NCBI GenBank assembly: GCA_963779645.1
Contig: CAVZYX010000005.1
Coordinates: 1,364,001 to 1,428,000, forward strand
Direction: 5' to 3'
DNA length: 64,000 nucleotides
Source: CALMBW01 sp963779645
Lineage (GTDB): Bacteria; Actinomycetota; CADDZG01; WHSQ01
Part shown: one piece after another, positions 25,264 through 33,370 of the stretch
How positions within the stretch are numbered: position 1 is the first letter of the stretch
Layout: each line of letters opens with the position of its first letter
Made by a program: the position numbers and the translations under genes
Notes under the pieces: model-generated
Seen by the model: the letters and a program-made list of their open reading frames with translations, nothing else
Database searches by the model: none
Told to the model about the DNA's origin: nothing

Positions 25264-26094
25264 TTAGCTGGAAGCCGCCTTCTTGGCCGGCGTTTTCTTC
25301 GTTGTTGACTTTGCTGGCTTGTTCTTCTTCGCGGCTTCGACGGATGCCTTCAGAGCTTCCATCAGATCCACGACCTTGGTTGGCTCTTCCTCCGGTGGCG
25401 ACGCGAGGGTTATCTCCTCGCCTTCGACCTTCTGCTCGACCAGTTTCTCGAGCGCGGTCCGGTACTCATCTTGGAAAGCGCCGGGATCGAAGTCGTTCGA
25501 AAGTTGTTGCACGAGTTGGCGTGCCATCTTTACCTCGGCATCGCGGATCTCGACGTTCTTATCGGTCTCTTCGAACTCGGGCTCGCGGATCTCGTCCGGC
25601 CAGTGCATGGTCTCGAGGACGAAGATGTCGTCTTTAAGCCGAACCGTCGCGAGATGCTCTTTCTCTCTGAGAGCGACCTTTGCGATCCCAACTTGGCCCT
25701 CTGCCTCTAAGGCATCTGCAAGAAGCTTGTATGCCTTCAGGCCGGACGGTTCGGGTGCGACGTAATAGGTCTTGTTGAAGTAGATCGGGTCGATCTGCTC
25801 GAGCGGGACGAAGCTCACAACATCGATCGCGTGGATCGAATCGACCGCCACAGATGCGAGCTCGTCCTCTGTGAACTGGACGTACTGATCCTTGGCGAAT
25901 TCATAGCCCTTCACGATCTCGTCCCAGGTCACCTCTTTGCCGCACTTGGAGCATTCGCGCTTGTTCTTGATCCGACCCCCGTCCTCGCCGTGAAGCATGT
26001 TGAACTTCAGGCCCTTCTCGGACACGGCCGGATAGAGGCGAACGGGGATGGTGATCAGGCCAAAGGTGATTGCGCCCTTCCAGAGTGCTCTCAT
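25264..26094 (-). CDS. ku: Ku DNA end-binding protein (non-homologous end joining)
   Basis: A 276-residue bacterial Ku. MRALWKGAITFGLITIPVR is the standard start and fixes the ATG at 26094. CSKCGKEVTWDEIVKGYEF and YYVAPEPSGLKAYKLL belong to the Ku core, which forms a ring on DNA ends and recruits LigD. The last 35 residues are Lys/Ala/Pro-rich (AAKKNKPAKSTTKKTPAKKA), as in Ku proteins that slide onto DNA. LigD is not in the window. The gene heads an operon with rsbW and sigF and has a SigF-like promoter right before its start. Confidence 0.95.
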   Translation of the reverse strand: MRALWKGAITFGLITIPVRLYPAVSEKGLKFNMLHGEDGGRIKNKRECSKCGKEVTWDEIVKGYEFAKDQYVQFTEDELASVAVDSIHAIDVVSFVPLEQIDPIYFNKTYYVAPEPSGLKAYKLLADALEAEGQVGIAKVALREKEHLATVRLKDDIFVLETMHWPDEIREPEFEETDKNVEIRDAEVKMARQLVQQLSNDFDPGAFQDEYRTALEKLVEQKVEGEEITLASPPEEEPTKVVDLMEALKASVEAAKKNKPAKSTTKKTPAKKAASS

Positions 26095-26104
26095 GGGCCC
26101 AATG

Positions 26105-26128
26105 TTACCCACCGTGACCGACGAAAAC
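26105..26128 (-). promoter_or_regulatory. Candidate SigF/SigB-type promoter of ku-rsbW-sigF
   Basis: On the minus strand GTTTTC (26128-26123), a 12-base spacer and GGGTAA (26110-26105) closely follow the SigB/SigF consensus GTTT(AA)-N12-14-GGGTAT. The -10 box ends 10 bases before the ku ATG, so the transcript would be nearly leaderless, as is common in actinobacteria. This predicts autoregulation of sigF and stress induction of ku. Confidence 0.55.
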
Positions 26129-26141
26129 GTCCATGCCCGAG

Positions 26142-26167
26142 ATTTGGTTACGCTAAGTAGTGGGTAT
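26142..26167 (+). promoter_or_regulatory. Candidate SigF-type promoter of bldD
   Basis: ATTT (26142-26145), a 16-base spacer and a perfect GGGTAT (26162-26167) form a near-consensus SigF element pointing toward bldD. The -35 box differs from GTTT at one base. It would give a leader of roughly 90 bases to the GTG at 26262. It is weaker evidence than the ku promoter. Confidence 0.4.
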
Positions 26168-26261
26168 GAAGGGTTCCCGACGGAGAGTGTCGAAAAGAGT
26201 GCTCTAAGGGGGTGGGACCTATATGACTCAGCTTTTGGCTCAAACGGAGGTAGCACGCAAC

Positions 26262-26747
26262 GTGAGCAGTGACGATTATGCGAAAGCGCTCGGTGAGCGC
26301 CTTCGGAAGATCCGGATCCAGAAGAACCAGTCGCTCCAGGACGTCCAACAGGCATCGGATGGCAAGTGGAAGGCGGCCGTAGTGGGCGCCTATGAGCGAG
26401 GCGATCGCAACGTCACCGTTGCCAAACTTGCCGAATTAGCCGATTTCTACGGGGTACCCGTCTCCGAGATCATCCCTGACGACGGATCTCCTACCGCTCC
26501 CGGGTATCTCGAAGGCCGCCGCAAAGTGATCCTCGATCTGGAGAGCCTCGACAACGTGCCCGTTGCCGATCGGGATCCCATCAGCCGATTTGCCACTGCT
26601 ATCCAGGTTCAGCGGGGCGACTTCAACGGTCGTGTCCTCACGATCCGAGAAGATGACCTGATGGCGCTCGCTCTGCTGTACCAAACCTCGGCGAACGAAC
26701 TGGCTCGTCGCCTAGATGAGTGGGGCTGCCTCGTCTCCGAACGCTAG
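26262..26747 (+). CDS. bldD: BldD-like c-di-GMP-responsive developmental regulator
   Basis: A 161-residue protein colinear with Streptomyces BldD. The N-terminal HTH_3 domain has YAKALGERLRKIR, WKAAVVGAYERGDRNVTV and LAELADFYGVPVSEI. The C-terminal domain keeps the c-di-GMP signature RxD-x8-RxxD (RGD, eight residues, REDD; about R118 to D132). GTG 26262 is chosen because it yields the family start (M-S-S-D-D-Y-A-K) with GGAGG 11 bases upstream; ATG 26223 would add 13 residues. In Streptomyces, c-di-GMP-bound BldD represses sporulation genes. It is divergent from ku, and its stop touches an inverted repeat. Confidence 0.9.
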   Translation: MSSDDYAKALGERLRKIRIQKNQSLQDVQQASDGKWKAAVVGAYERGDRNVTVAKLAELADFYGVPVSEIIPDDGSPTAPGYLEGRRKVILDLESLDNVPVADRDPISRFATAIQVQRGDFNGRVLTIREDDLMALALLYQTSANELARRLDEWGCLVSER

Positions 26748-26784
26748 ATTCTGCGTCGGAATTAGGTCGCTATACGACCCTTTC
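26747..26784 (+). repeat. 38-bp inverted repeat, left copy
   Basis: It begins on the last base of the bldD stop with GATTCTGCGT and contains GGTCGCTATACGACC, a stem GGTCG/CGACC around CTATA. It is repeated in inverted orientation at 27704-27741 with 31 of 38 positions equal; five of the seven differences come from the flipped loop. Weaker similarity continues outward to about 26803. The pair bounds a 995-bp segment holding a decayed methyltransferase gene. Confidence 0.75.
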
Positions 26785-26842
26785 AACGCACAGATCCCTG
26801 AACGCGCCCCCCGCCGTGGGTTGGAACCGACGCTCCGTCGGA

Positions 26843-27629
26843 TCAAGAAAATGGCTGTATCCCGAACCTCCAACAACGACCGACTGAGCGGAATCGAAAT
26901 GTGCGAGTAGCCGGTGGATCGAACCACTGCTCGGTTTCTTGGCGAAGCCATGCTGCAGTTTCACCTTGTGTCTCACGTCCCTCGGTCGAAGGAATGATGG
27001 TGTTGCTCTGCGAGAGCCAGTACGCGATCAACTCGTCCTGCGTAAGGGAGACGGGGTCTTCGAACTCGAATTCTCCGAGGTCCAGGAAGCGATCTGGCGA
27101 CGCCAGCGGTTCATGTGCCATCGCCCCTCGCGTGGGGGGCGGATACCTCTAGGCATAGCGTTCGCTGAGCCATGCGTCGATCGAGGACTCGTCACTCGAG
27201 CCCGTGAAGAAATGGTCGTAGATCGCCACCCAACCGCCTGGCACCAGAACCCGAGCGGCCTCGTCGAAGAACGCTAGCTGATCGAACCAATGGATTGCAG
27301 ACGAAACCGTGAGTAGATCGAATGTGGCTGGACGAAAACGGTATCGCCTCGGCATTTGCAAGCGTGAAGAGAGTGTTGTCCTCGGGCTTGACGAGATGCA
27401 CCATCGCCGCGACCGAGTCCACGCCCACCACCAGAACAGCGCGATCAGTCAGTGCGATGGTCGAGAGGCCGGTCCCGCAAGCCACATCGAGAGCCGTGCG
27501 AACTTCGTTCTGGCCGATCATTTCGAAGACTCGGTCCAGGGCGCCCGGGTGGTGGAATAGTCGACCGCTTCGGTATCGAGCCGCTCCCTCCGTTGTGGAG
27601 AAGGGGTTCTGTACGGAGTCATGCGTCAT
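26843..27629 (-). pseudogene. Class I SAM-dependent methyltransferase, decayed
   Basis: Starting at ATG 27629, the frame encodes a UbiE/type 11-like methyltransferase N-terminus (RTALDVACGTGLSTIAL, motif I; NAEAIPF). Near 27334-27340 an apparent extra base in a TTTT run shifts the frame. The continuation reads TFDLLTVSSAIHWFD and ARVLVPGGWVAIYD in another frame, then meets an in-frame TAG near 27148-27150 (after SERYA). The same frame runs on through YPPPTRG and LTQDELIAYWLSQSNTI to a stop at 26843. Two independent lesions make a true pseudogene likely. The substrate is unknown. It lies alone between the two inverted repeats. Confidence 0.75.
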
Positions 27630-27703
27630 GTCGGTTCCATCTTCACAGATGTGCCTGTTCCTGCCCCAGCTTAGACGGACCGCTCCGGCGGAATCAGTGT
27701 CGA

Positions 27704-27741
27704 GAAAGTGTCGCTATACGACCGAATTCCTACGCAGAATC
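27704..27741 (-). repeat. 38-bp inverted repeat, right copy
   Basis: Reverse complement of the left copy at 26747-26784 with 31 of 38 identities. It keeps GATTCTGCGT and a hairpin with stem GTCG/CGAC around a five-base loop. It ends 5 bp from the stop of the neighbouring minus-strand membrane-protein gene. Each copy thus lies just 3' of a stop codon, in the same orientation relative to its upstream gene. Confidence 0.75.
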
Positions 27742-27746
27742 GGGGG

Positions 27747-28124
27747 TTAGACGAGGAGTGCGGCTACTCCGATCGACACCAGCGACGCCCAATAGAGGCC
27801 GATGACCACGTGGTCGCCTGCCCCGGGTCGCGAGGGAAGATAAACACCGAGCGTCCACACGGGCATCACTACTAGACCGAACAGAAGCGCATAGGCGAAA
27901 GCTGGCCAGCGCACCCACCCGGCACCTTGGCCGACGAAGATCGCGCTCAGGATCAGAAGTATGGCCAGCACCGCGCCACCGACGACGTCCGCCATCGGCC
28001 CTCCTTTGCTTAGCCGATAGATGCGATAACCGAAGACGAGGACGGCGCTGGTCAGCAGCGACCAGAAAAGGATGGCCTCCCATCCTGTCCATTGGTCGAG
28101 CTGGGGAGTGGTTGTCAGGTTCAT
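27747..28124 (-). CDS. Hypothetical four-helix membrane protein
   Basis: A 125-residue protein with about four hydrophobic segments (AILFWSLLTSAVLVFGY, VGGAVLAILLILSAIFV, FAYALLFGLVVMPVWTLGV, VVIGLYWASLVSIGVAALLV). I recognise no family. It is divergent from the DUF3105 gene, with 29 bp between the two starts, so the two promoters must overlap with the coding ends. Confidence 0.65.
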   Translation of the reverse strand: MNLTTTPQLDQWTGWEAILFWSLLTSAVLVFGYRIYRLSKGGPMADVVGGAVLAILLILSAIFVGQGAGWVRWPAFAYALLFGLVVMPVWTLGVYLPSRPGAGDHVVIGLYWASLVSIGVAALLV

Positions 28125-28153
28125 TGGGCGTTCACGATAGCCTCTTGCCCGTT

Positions 28154-28945
28154 ATGGCTAAGAAGAAGAGTTCCAGGAGCAAGTCGCCTACCGGCGGTCC
28201 CCAAGGGGTCAACAGGCAAGAGGTGCGGCAACGACGCCTCGACGCGCGCCGCGCTGCAAAGCTCGAAGCCGAGGCGAAGCGTCGCAAGAAGCAACAGCGT
28301 GAACGGTTCGTGCGTATGGGCATCTTCGCGTTCGTCGTTCTGTCCCTCTTCTGGTTCATCTTCCTTCGCGGCAGCAAGCCGACAGAGATCAACGGCCACG
28401 CGATCGCACAGCAATCGACGGCAGGAACGAATCAGCACACCAACTCAACGGTGACCTACGAAACGTCTCCACCGGTGTCGGGAGAACACGCCCAAGGGGT
28501 TATCCCGTGCGGCATCTACGACTCGGAGATTCCCAACGAGACCCAGGTCCACATGCTCGAACACGGTGCCGTCGGGATCCAATACCTGCCTTCGCTCGAC
28601 CCTCAGCAGATCGAGAACATCGAGGCGATCGTCGAGGCATCAGAGAAAGATGTGTTCTCGGCTCCGTATACCTCGATGGAAACGCCTATCGCCGTTTCGT
28701 CGTGGAGCCGATTGATGACCCTCGACGAGTTCGACAAGGCAACGATCGACGAGTACGTCAAGGCTTTCGCAGGCGATGGCCCCGAATCCGGCCAGGAATG
28801 CCCGAAGGAAGCCGACAGTCCCTTCCAACCGCCGTCAACTGCGAGCCCCGCGCCGACCGCGTCTCCTGCCCCTGATGCTTCGCCGACCGAGGAAGCCGAC
28901 GGCAAAGGCAATGGCAAGAAGGATAAGGACGCCGACGAGGAGTAA
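28154..28945 (+). CDS. DUF3105 family membrane-anchored protein
   Basis: A 263-residue protein. A long basic cytoplasmic segment (residues 1-52, rich in K/R) precedes one transmembrane helix (MGIFAFVVLSLFWFIFL). The external domain shows DUF3105 features: TVTYETSPPVSGEHAQ, CGIYDSEIPNETQVHMLEHGAV split by a loop. The histidines and the acidic loop could bind metal. The C-terminal 45 residues are Pro/Ala/Ser-rich and then highly charged. ATG 28154 gives the normal KKK start. Its end overlaps the next gene by 35 bp. Confidence 0.82.
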   Translation: MAKKKSSRSKSPTGGPQGVNRQEVRQRRLDARRAAKLEAEAKRRKKQQRERFVRMGIFAFVVLSLFWFIFLRGSKPTEINGHAIAQQSTAGTNQHTNSTVTYETSPPVSGEHAQGVIPCGIYDSEIPNETQVHMLEHGAVGIQYLPSLDPQQIENIEAIVEASEKDVFSAPYTSMETPIAVSSWSRLMTLDEFDKATIDEYVKAFAGDGPESGQECPKEADSPFQPPSTASPAPTASPAPDASPTEEADGKGNGKKDKDADEE

Positions 28946-30164
28946 GTGGTGGCTTCCGCTCGGGGTCGTCTCCGCGCTCGTTGCGGGGTGCTTCCTTCCT
29001 TCGGCTAATGCTGCTCCAGATCCGCTGACCGTTGTTGACGGTTTGGAGTTTCCGGCGGGGATCGCTTTCCTCCCTGACGGCCGCATGGTAGTCACCGAAC
29101 GCCCCGGACGCATACGCATCGTTGACGGGCAACGCCTTGAGGAAACTCCCCTGGCCGAGATCCCAACGGTGATCTCGGGCGAAACGGGTCTCCTGGGCAT
29201 AGCCGTTCCCCCTGATGTCGAGGTGGATCCGGCGGTCTACGCGTTCGCGACCGAATCTGACGGATCGACTAACTCAGTGTGGCGCGTCCCACTCGATGGA
29301 GGCGCTCCGGCTCGCGTGATCACCGGTCTGCCGGCGGCGCTGTATCACAACGGCGGCGGCGTGGTCTTCGGGAGCGACGGCAAGCTCTACGTGAGTAACG
29401 GCGAAACCCATGAGAGCGATCGATCTCAGGACCCGCGGGCCCTCGGCGGAAAGGTCTATCGCTACAACCCAGACGGTTCGGTGCCCGAAGACAATCCGTT
29501 CGATGGGTCGCCGACATTTGCTCTCGGGTTGCGGAATCCATTCGGGATCGCATCGGATCCGGACTCTGAGGACATCTGGGTAACCGAGAACGGCCCGTCG
29601 TCTTTCGACGAGGTGAACCACGTAGTGGAGGGAGGCAACTTCGGCTGGCCCGATGTGAGCGGCCCTGGTTGCGGCGACTGCATCGATCCAGTTCTTGCTT
29701 ACGAGGCGATCATCGTTCCTACGGGGATCGCCTTCGCTTCTCAGGATGCACCGGCGAGATATCGAGGTGACCTTTTCTTCGGGGCTTTCGGCGAAGCGAC
29801 GATCCACTGGGTCGAGCTCAACGCTACGAGAGATGAGGCAACGCGTGACGAGATCTTCTTGAGATCCGATGAACCGGTTATCGCCGTCGCTTGGGGGCCG
29901 AAGGGTCTCTACTACTCGACCCCAACCGCGGTGAGGCTGATCGCTCTCAAAGAGAAGAGGGAGCCTCCGAGCGACGATCCAACACCCGCACCCTCCGGAA
30001 GCGAGGAAGCGTCTGCCGGCACCGGTCCCGCCGCGACATCCGAGGATCCGAGCTCGGGCGCGTCGACCCCCTGGGCCTTCCTTGTGTTCGTGACACTGAT
30101 AGGCGGGTTCGCGCTGCTACGCCTCCGATTGCGTCAAAGAGACAGGGATCAGGCATCTGAGTAG
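28911..30164 (+). CDS. PQQ-dependent sugar dehydrogenase-like protein, membrane-attached
   Basis: A 417-residue glucose/sorbosone dehydrogenase-family six-bladed propeller: LEFPAGIAFLPDGRMVVTER, GETGLLGIAVPP, YHNGGGVVFGSDGKLYVSNG and LRNPFGIASDP. The N-terminus has a twin-basic region and a lipobox-like LVAGC, suggesting a lipoprotein. The C-terminus adds an Ala/Ser/Pro linker and a transmembrane helix (PWAFLVFVTLIGGFALLRL) with a basic tail. ATG 28911 is the only start giving the signal region, and it overlaps the DUF3105 gene. Substrate and real PQQ use are unproven. Confidence 0.82.
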   Translation: MARRIRTPTRSKWWLPLGVVSALVAGCFLPSANAAPDPLTVVDGLEFPAGIAFLPDGRMVVTERPGRIRIVDGQRLEETPLAEIPTVISGETGLLGIAVPPDVEVDPAVYAFATESDGSTNSVWRVPLDGGAPARVITGLPAALYHNGGGVVFGSDGKLYVSNGETHESDRSQDPRALGGKVYRYNPDGSVPEDNPFDGSPTFALGLRNPFGIASDPDSEDIWVTENGPSSFDEVNHVVEGGNFGWPDVSGPGCGDCIDPVLAYEAIIVPTGIAFASQDAPARYRGDLFFGAFGEATIHWVELNATRDEATRDEIFLRSDEPVIAVAWGPKGLYYSTPTAVRLIALKEKREPPSDDPTPAPSGSEEASAGTGPAATSEDPSSGASTPWAFLVFVTLIGGFALLRLRLRQRDRDQASE

Positions 30165-30225
30165 TGGGTAGGCTCTAGCCAAGACTTCAGGATCGGCCTG
30201 GGGCCACCGACGGTCGGATCTGGGA

Positions 30226-32070
30226 ATGCTCGACGAACGCTCCCTTTTGGAACTGCTCGGACTGCTCTTCATCATCGGCGCGGCCGGCGCTGTTTCCTTC
30301 GTCCTCGTTTCTCGTCGAGCAGAGCGTCGTCTTGCCTCAACGATGCAGACCGCTTCGAAGATCGTTTCTTCGGCCCTGTCATCGGCCGATTCGGTGGAGG
30401 CGCTGGCCGGCATGGCGAGGCGGTTGGCGATCCTTTTCAAAGCCGAGGCATGCGCTGTGGTTATGCCCACGCCGGATGGACGCCTTCGGCCGGCAGCCGT
30501 TTATGGGTTCCCAAGATCGACTACTCAGGTTCTAGAGCCGGACGAAGGCGTTGTCGGTGCCTCCTTCACGGCCGGCGAGCCGATCGTCGTACCGGACGTT
30601 CGGAAGGAGGAGCGCTACGTCAGTTGGATCCCAGACATCAAGTCGATGATCTCGGTTCCGCTCCGTTTCAAGGGTCGCGTTCTAGGTGTTCTGAACCTTG
30701 AGTCCGCGAGTCGCAGGTTCGGCGATCGCGACCTTGCGATCCTTGTCCCGCTGGCCGATGGGATCGCGGCAGCGATGGAAACCTTGGAACTGCGTGTGTC
30801 CGCGGAGGGGCGTGCCGAAGAAGAACGGAAAACGCGGGCCGAACTTCAAGCCGTTTCCGCTGTTGTGATGGCAGGGGTCGCATCGGCGAGTGACCTTGAC
30901 GCTGCCCTCCACTCGATGATCAAGGAGATCAGCGCTCGCATGGGATGGGAATCCCTCGCGGTCGTCCTTTACGCGGAAGATGGGCTTCTCTATACGAGGG
31001 CTTATTACGGGTATCCGCTCCATTCGACCGTTGTGGCGTTCACCCCGGGAGAGGGAATCATCGGAACCGTCGCGAAGCTAGGTGAGGGTCGCCTGGCTTG
31101 CGACGTGACCGCCGATCCCGATTACCTCGACCTCGTTAGTGAAACGCGATCGGAGATGTGCGTTCCTCTCTTCTCGGGCACCAAGGTGATCGGCGTTCTC
31201 AATGCGGAAAGCCCACGACCCGATGCGTTCACCGATGGTGACTTCCGTGTTCTGAACACTCTCGGACGGCAGATGGCGATCGTCATCGAACGCGCTCGTT
31301 TGGCCGATCTCGAAAGAGCTGCCCTCGAGAGACTTCGTGAGGCTGATCAACTGAAGGACGATTTCATCGCAACTGTTTCGCATGAGCTGCGAACACCTCT
31401 TACCTCGATCAAGGGGTACGCCCAGACCTTGTTGGCGCGCGAAGACGTGCTCTCTATCGAGGAGCGATCTAGCTTCCTCGAGGTGATGGTGCGTCATTGC
31501 GATCGTCTAGCGCGGATCGTTGACACGTTGTTACTGGTGTCGAGGATGGAAGCAGGCGAGATCGGCGGTAAGCCGACCTATATGGGGGTGGTCGATCTCA
31601 TCCGGGATGCAGCCGAGGCATGCGATGCTGAAGAAAGGCTCGACATAGAAGCGGAGCATGGGACCGGGATCATCACCGACCACTTCCGCGTACATCACAT
31701 CTTGCGAAACCTGTTCGAGAATGCTTGTAAGTACTCGCCCAAGAAGTCTCCTGTTCTCGTTCGCGCCGCGCTTACCGGTGACACCCTCCTCGTTGAGGTG
31801 CTGGATCAGGGGGATGGCATCCCCAAGGGGATGGAGGAGAAGATCTTCGATCGTTTCCGTCGGGTAGCAGACCCAGGCGTATCGGCCGTTCCTGGAACGG
31901 GACTTGGTCTCTACATCGCTCGACGGTTCGCTCTGGATCTGGGTGGCGACCTCACTGTTGAGGTTGCGACCGAGGATCCGTTCATCGGAGCTCGCTTCGT
32001 TCTCTCCCTCCCCGCAGTCGCGAGCCCGACTCAAGCTGAAGCGGTCGAGGTATCTAGAGCGAGCCGCTAG
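30226..32070 (+). CDS. Membrane sensor histidine kinase with two GAF domains
   Basis: A 614-residue kinase. One N-terminal transmembrane helix (LLFIIGAAGAVSFVLVS), two GAF domains (about 45-190 and 210-345), a HisKA domain with the H-box ATVSHELRTPLTSIKGYAQ, and a HATPase domain with NLFENACKYSP, DQGDGIPKGM and PGTGLGLYIARR. A possible cytoplasmic redox or ligand signal is read by the GAF domains. No response regulator is adjacent; the nearest single REC protein is at 57367. It starts 61 bp after the sugar dehydrogenase gene. Confidence 0.9.
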   Translation: MLDERSLLELLGLLFIIGAAGAVSFVLVSRRAERRLASTMQTASKIVSSALSSADSVEALAGMARRLAILFKAEACAVVMPTPDGRLRPAAVYGFPRSTTQVLEPDEGVVGASFTAGEPIVVPDVRKEERYVSWIPDIKSMISVPLRFKGRVLGVLNLESASRRFGDRDLAILVPLADGIAAAMETLELRVSAEGRAEEERKTRAELQAVSAVVMAGVASASDLDAALHSMIKEISARMGWESLAVVLYAEDGLLYTRAYYGYPLHSTVVAFTPGEGIIGTVAKLGEGRLACDVTADPDYLDLVSETRSEMCVPLFSGTKVIGVLNAESPRPDAFTDGDFRVLNTLGRQMAIVIERARLADLERAALERLREADQLKDDFIATVSHELRTPLTSIKGYAQTLLAREDVLSIEERSSFLEVMVRHCDRLARIVDTLLLVSRMEAGEIGGKPTYMGVVDLIRDAAEACDAEERLDIEAEHGTGIITDHFRVHHILRNLFENACKYSPKKSPVLVRAALTGDTLLVEVLDQGDGIPKGMEEKIFDRFRRVADPGVSAVPGTGLGLYIARRFALDLGGDLTVEVATEDPFIGARFVLSLPAVASPTQAEAVEVSRASR

Positions 32071-32082
32071 ACTCCCTCACCG

Positions 32083-33363
32083 ATGAGAAGAGTTTCTGCC
32101 AGCGTTGCCGTTCTGGCCCTGGCCATGTCTTGGGTAGTCGCATCGGCACCGATCGCTTCCGCCTCATTCCCCCCGTCTGAGTGGGTTATCGGACCGCGGG
32201 CTCGGATCGTGATGCTGACGTTCGACGGTCAGATGAAGGCCAAGCACCTAGCGGAGATCCTCCAAACACTGGACGACAAGAACGCAAAAGCCACCTTCTT
32301 CATCTCGGGATCCTGGGTCGATCACCACTCCGAGAAAGCGGAGGCGATCGTCGATGCCGGCCACGTTCTAGGGAACAGGGGCTACAGCGACGACCCATTC
32401 ACGACACTTACAGAGACGGAACTAAGAGCGTCGATCACCCGCGCCCAGTCCTCTTTGGAAGCTGTTGGGTCATCACCGGCTCCATTCCTCCGAGCTCCCA
32501 AGGGTGAGCGGGACATCGAAGTACTGCGTGTGGCCGGTTCGATGGGATACAGATCCGTTCGTTGGACGTATCGCTCGGGAGGCGGCGCGGCCAGCTCGGT
32601 GGTGGACAAGGTTGTCAATCACGCCCAAGCGGGAGGGATCTATTCGCTCGAGCCGTGGCGCGCTAGTCATCGCAAGGCCCTGGGAAAGATCATCAACGGT
32701 CTAAAGTCCAAGGGCTTCGGATTCCGCACCGTTGATTCGTTGCTCAACTCACATGCGGTCCGTTGGGACGTGACCCTGCAGTCGGGCTCGTCCGGCTCCG
32801 AGGTGTCTTACCTCCAGAAGCGCCTGAAGGAAACGACCTATCCGGCCGGGGGAACCGATGGTGAGTTCGGTTACGCAACCCTTCAGGCCGTCTATGCGTA
32901 CGAGAAGTACCACGGACTTACCCGTGATGGAGTCGTTACGGTCGCGCAGATGCTGGATATAGCTAAGTCTCAGCGTCCGCGGACCCCGGACCGGGGGCCG
33001 CGGAACTTCATCGATGTAGACATCACGAAGCAGATACTGGTCGAGGTTCGCAAGCGCCGAGTGATCCACATCTTGCCGGTATCGACCGGGAACGAAGAGT
33101 TCTACGAGCAAGACGGTGAGCAGCGCAAAGCGCACACACCCCGAGGTGACTTCAAGATCCTGCGCAAGATCCCGGGAAAGCGCGAAGGAGACCTAGGGAC
33201 GCTGTACGACCCCAACTATTTCATCGGCGGCTACGCGATCCACGGGAGCCCTAGCGTTCCTACTTATCCGGCAAGTCACGGATGCGTGCGTATCCCGATG
33301 TACCTGAGTAAGGCGTTCTACGATCGCAACCCGGTCGGCACCTACGTCTTCGTGCACGACTGA
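32083..33363 (+). CDS. Polysaccharide deacetylase-like / peptidoglycan-binding / L,D-transpeptidase fusion
   Basis: A 426-residue secreted protein. A signal peptide (1-27) is followed by a NodB/CE4-like domain (about 40-215), a PG_binding_1 domain (about 232-292, GSSGSEVSYLQKRL, then DGEFGYATLQAV) and a YkuD L,D-transpeptidase domain (308-426). The last has an intact active site: H387, H399 and C401 in ASHGCVRIP. The CE4 part has lost key residues: TFDDG reads TFDGQ, and the metal-binding HxxxH segment reads as GNRGYSDDPF. It probably binds glycan without deacetylating it. The transpeptidase should form 3-3 crosslinks. Confidence 0.88.
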   Translation: MRRVSASVAVLALAMSWVVASAPIASASFPPSEWVIGPRARIVMLTFDGQMKAKHLAEILQTLDDKNAKATFFISGSWVDHHSEKAEAIVDAGHVLGNRGYSDDPFTTLTETELRASITRAQSSLEAVGSSPAPFLRAPKGERDIEVLRVAGSMGYRSVRWTYRSGGGAASSVVDKVVNHAQAGGIYSLEPWRASHRKALGKIINGLKSKGFGFRTVDSLLNSHAVRWDVTLQSGSSGSEVSYLQKRLKETTYPAGGTDGEFGYATLQAVYAYEKYHGLTRDGVVTVAQMLDIAKSQRPRTPDRGPRNFIDVDITKQILVEVRKRRVIHILPVSTGNEEFYEQDGEQRKAHTPRGDFKILRKIPGKREGDLGTLYDPNYFIGGYAIHGSPSVPTYPASHGCVRIPMYLSKAFYDRNPVGTYVFVHD

Positions 33364-33370
33364 GGAGTCG

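Noticed and set aside
26095..26355. An extended N-terminus for Ku (87 residues)
   Set aside because: It would cross the bldD start and the promoter region; Ku proteins begin at the MRALWKG segment.
27140..27160. Stop-codon reassignment (TAG read through) in the methyltransferase
   Set aside because: TAG and TGA end many intact genes in the window, and the gene also has a separate frameshift.
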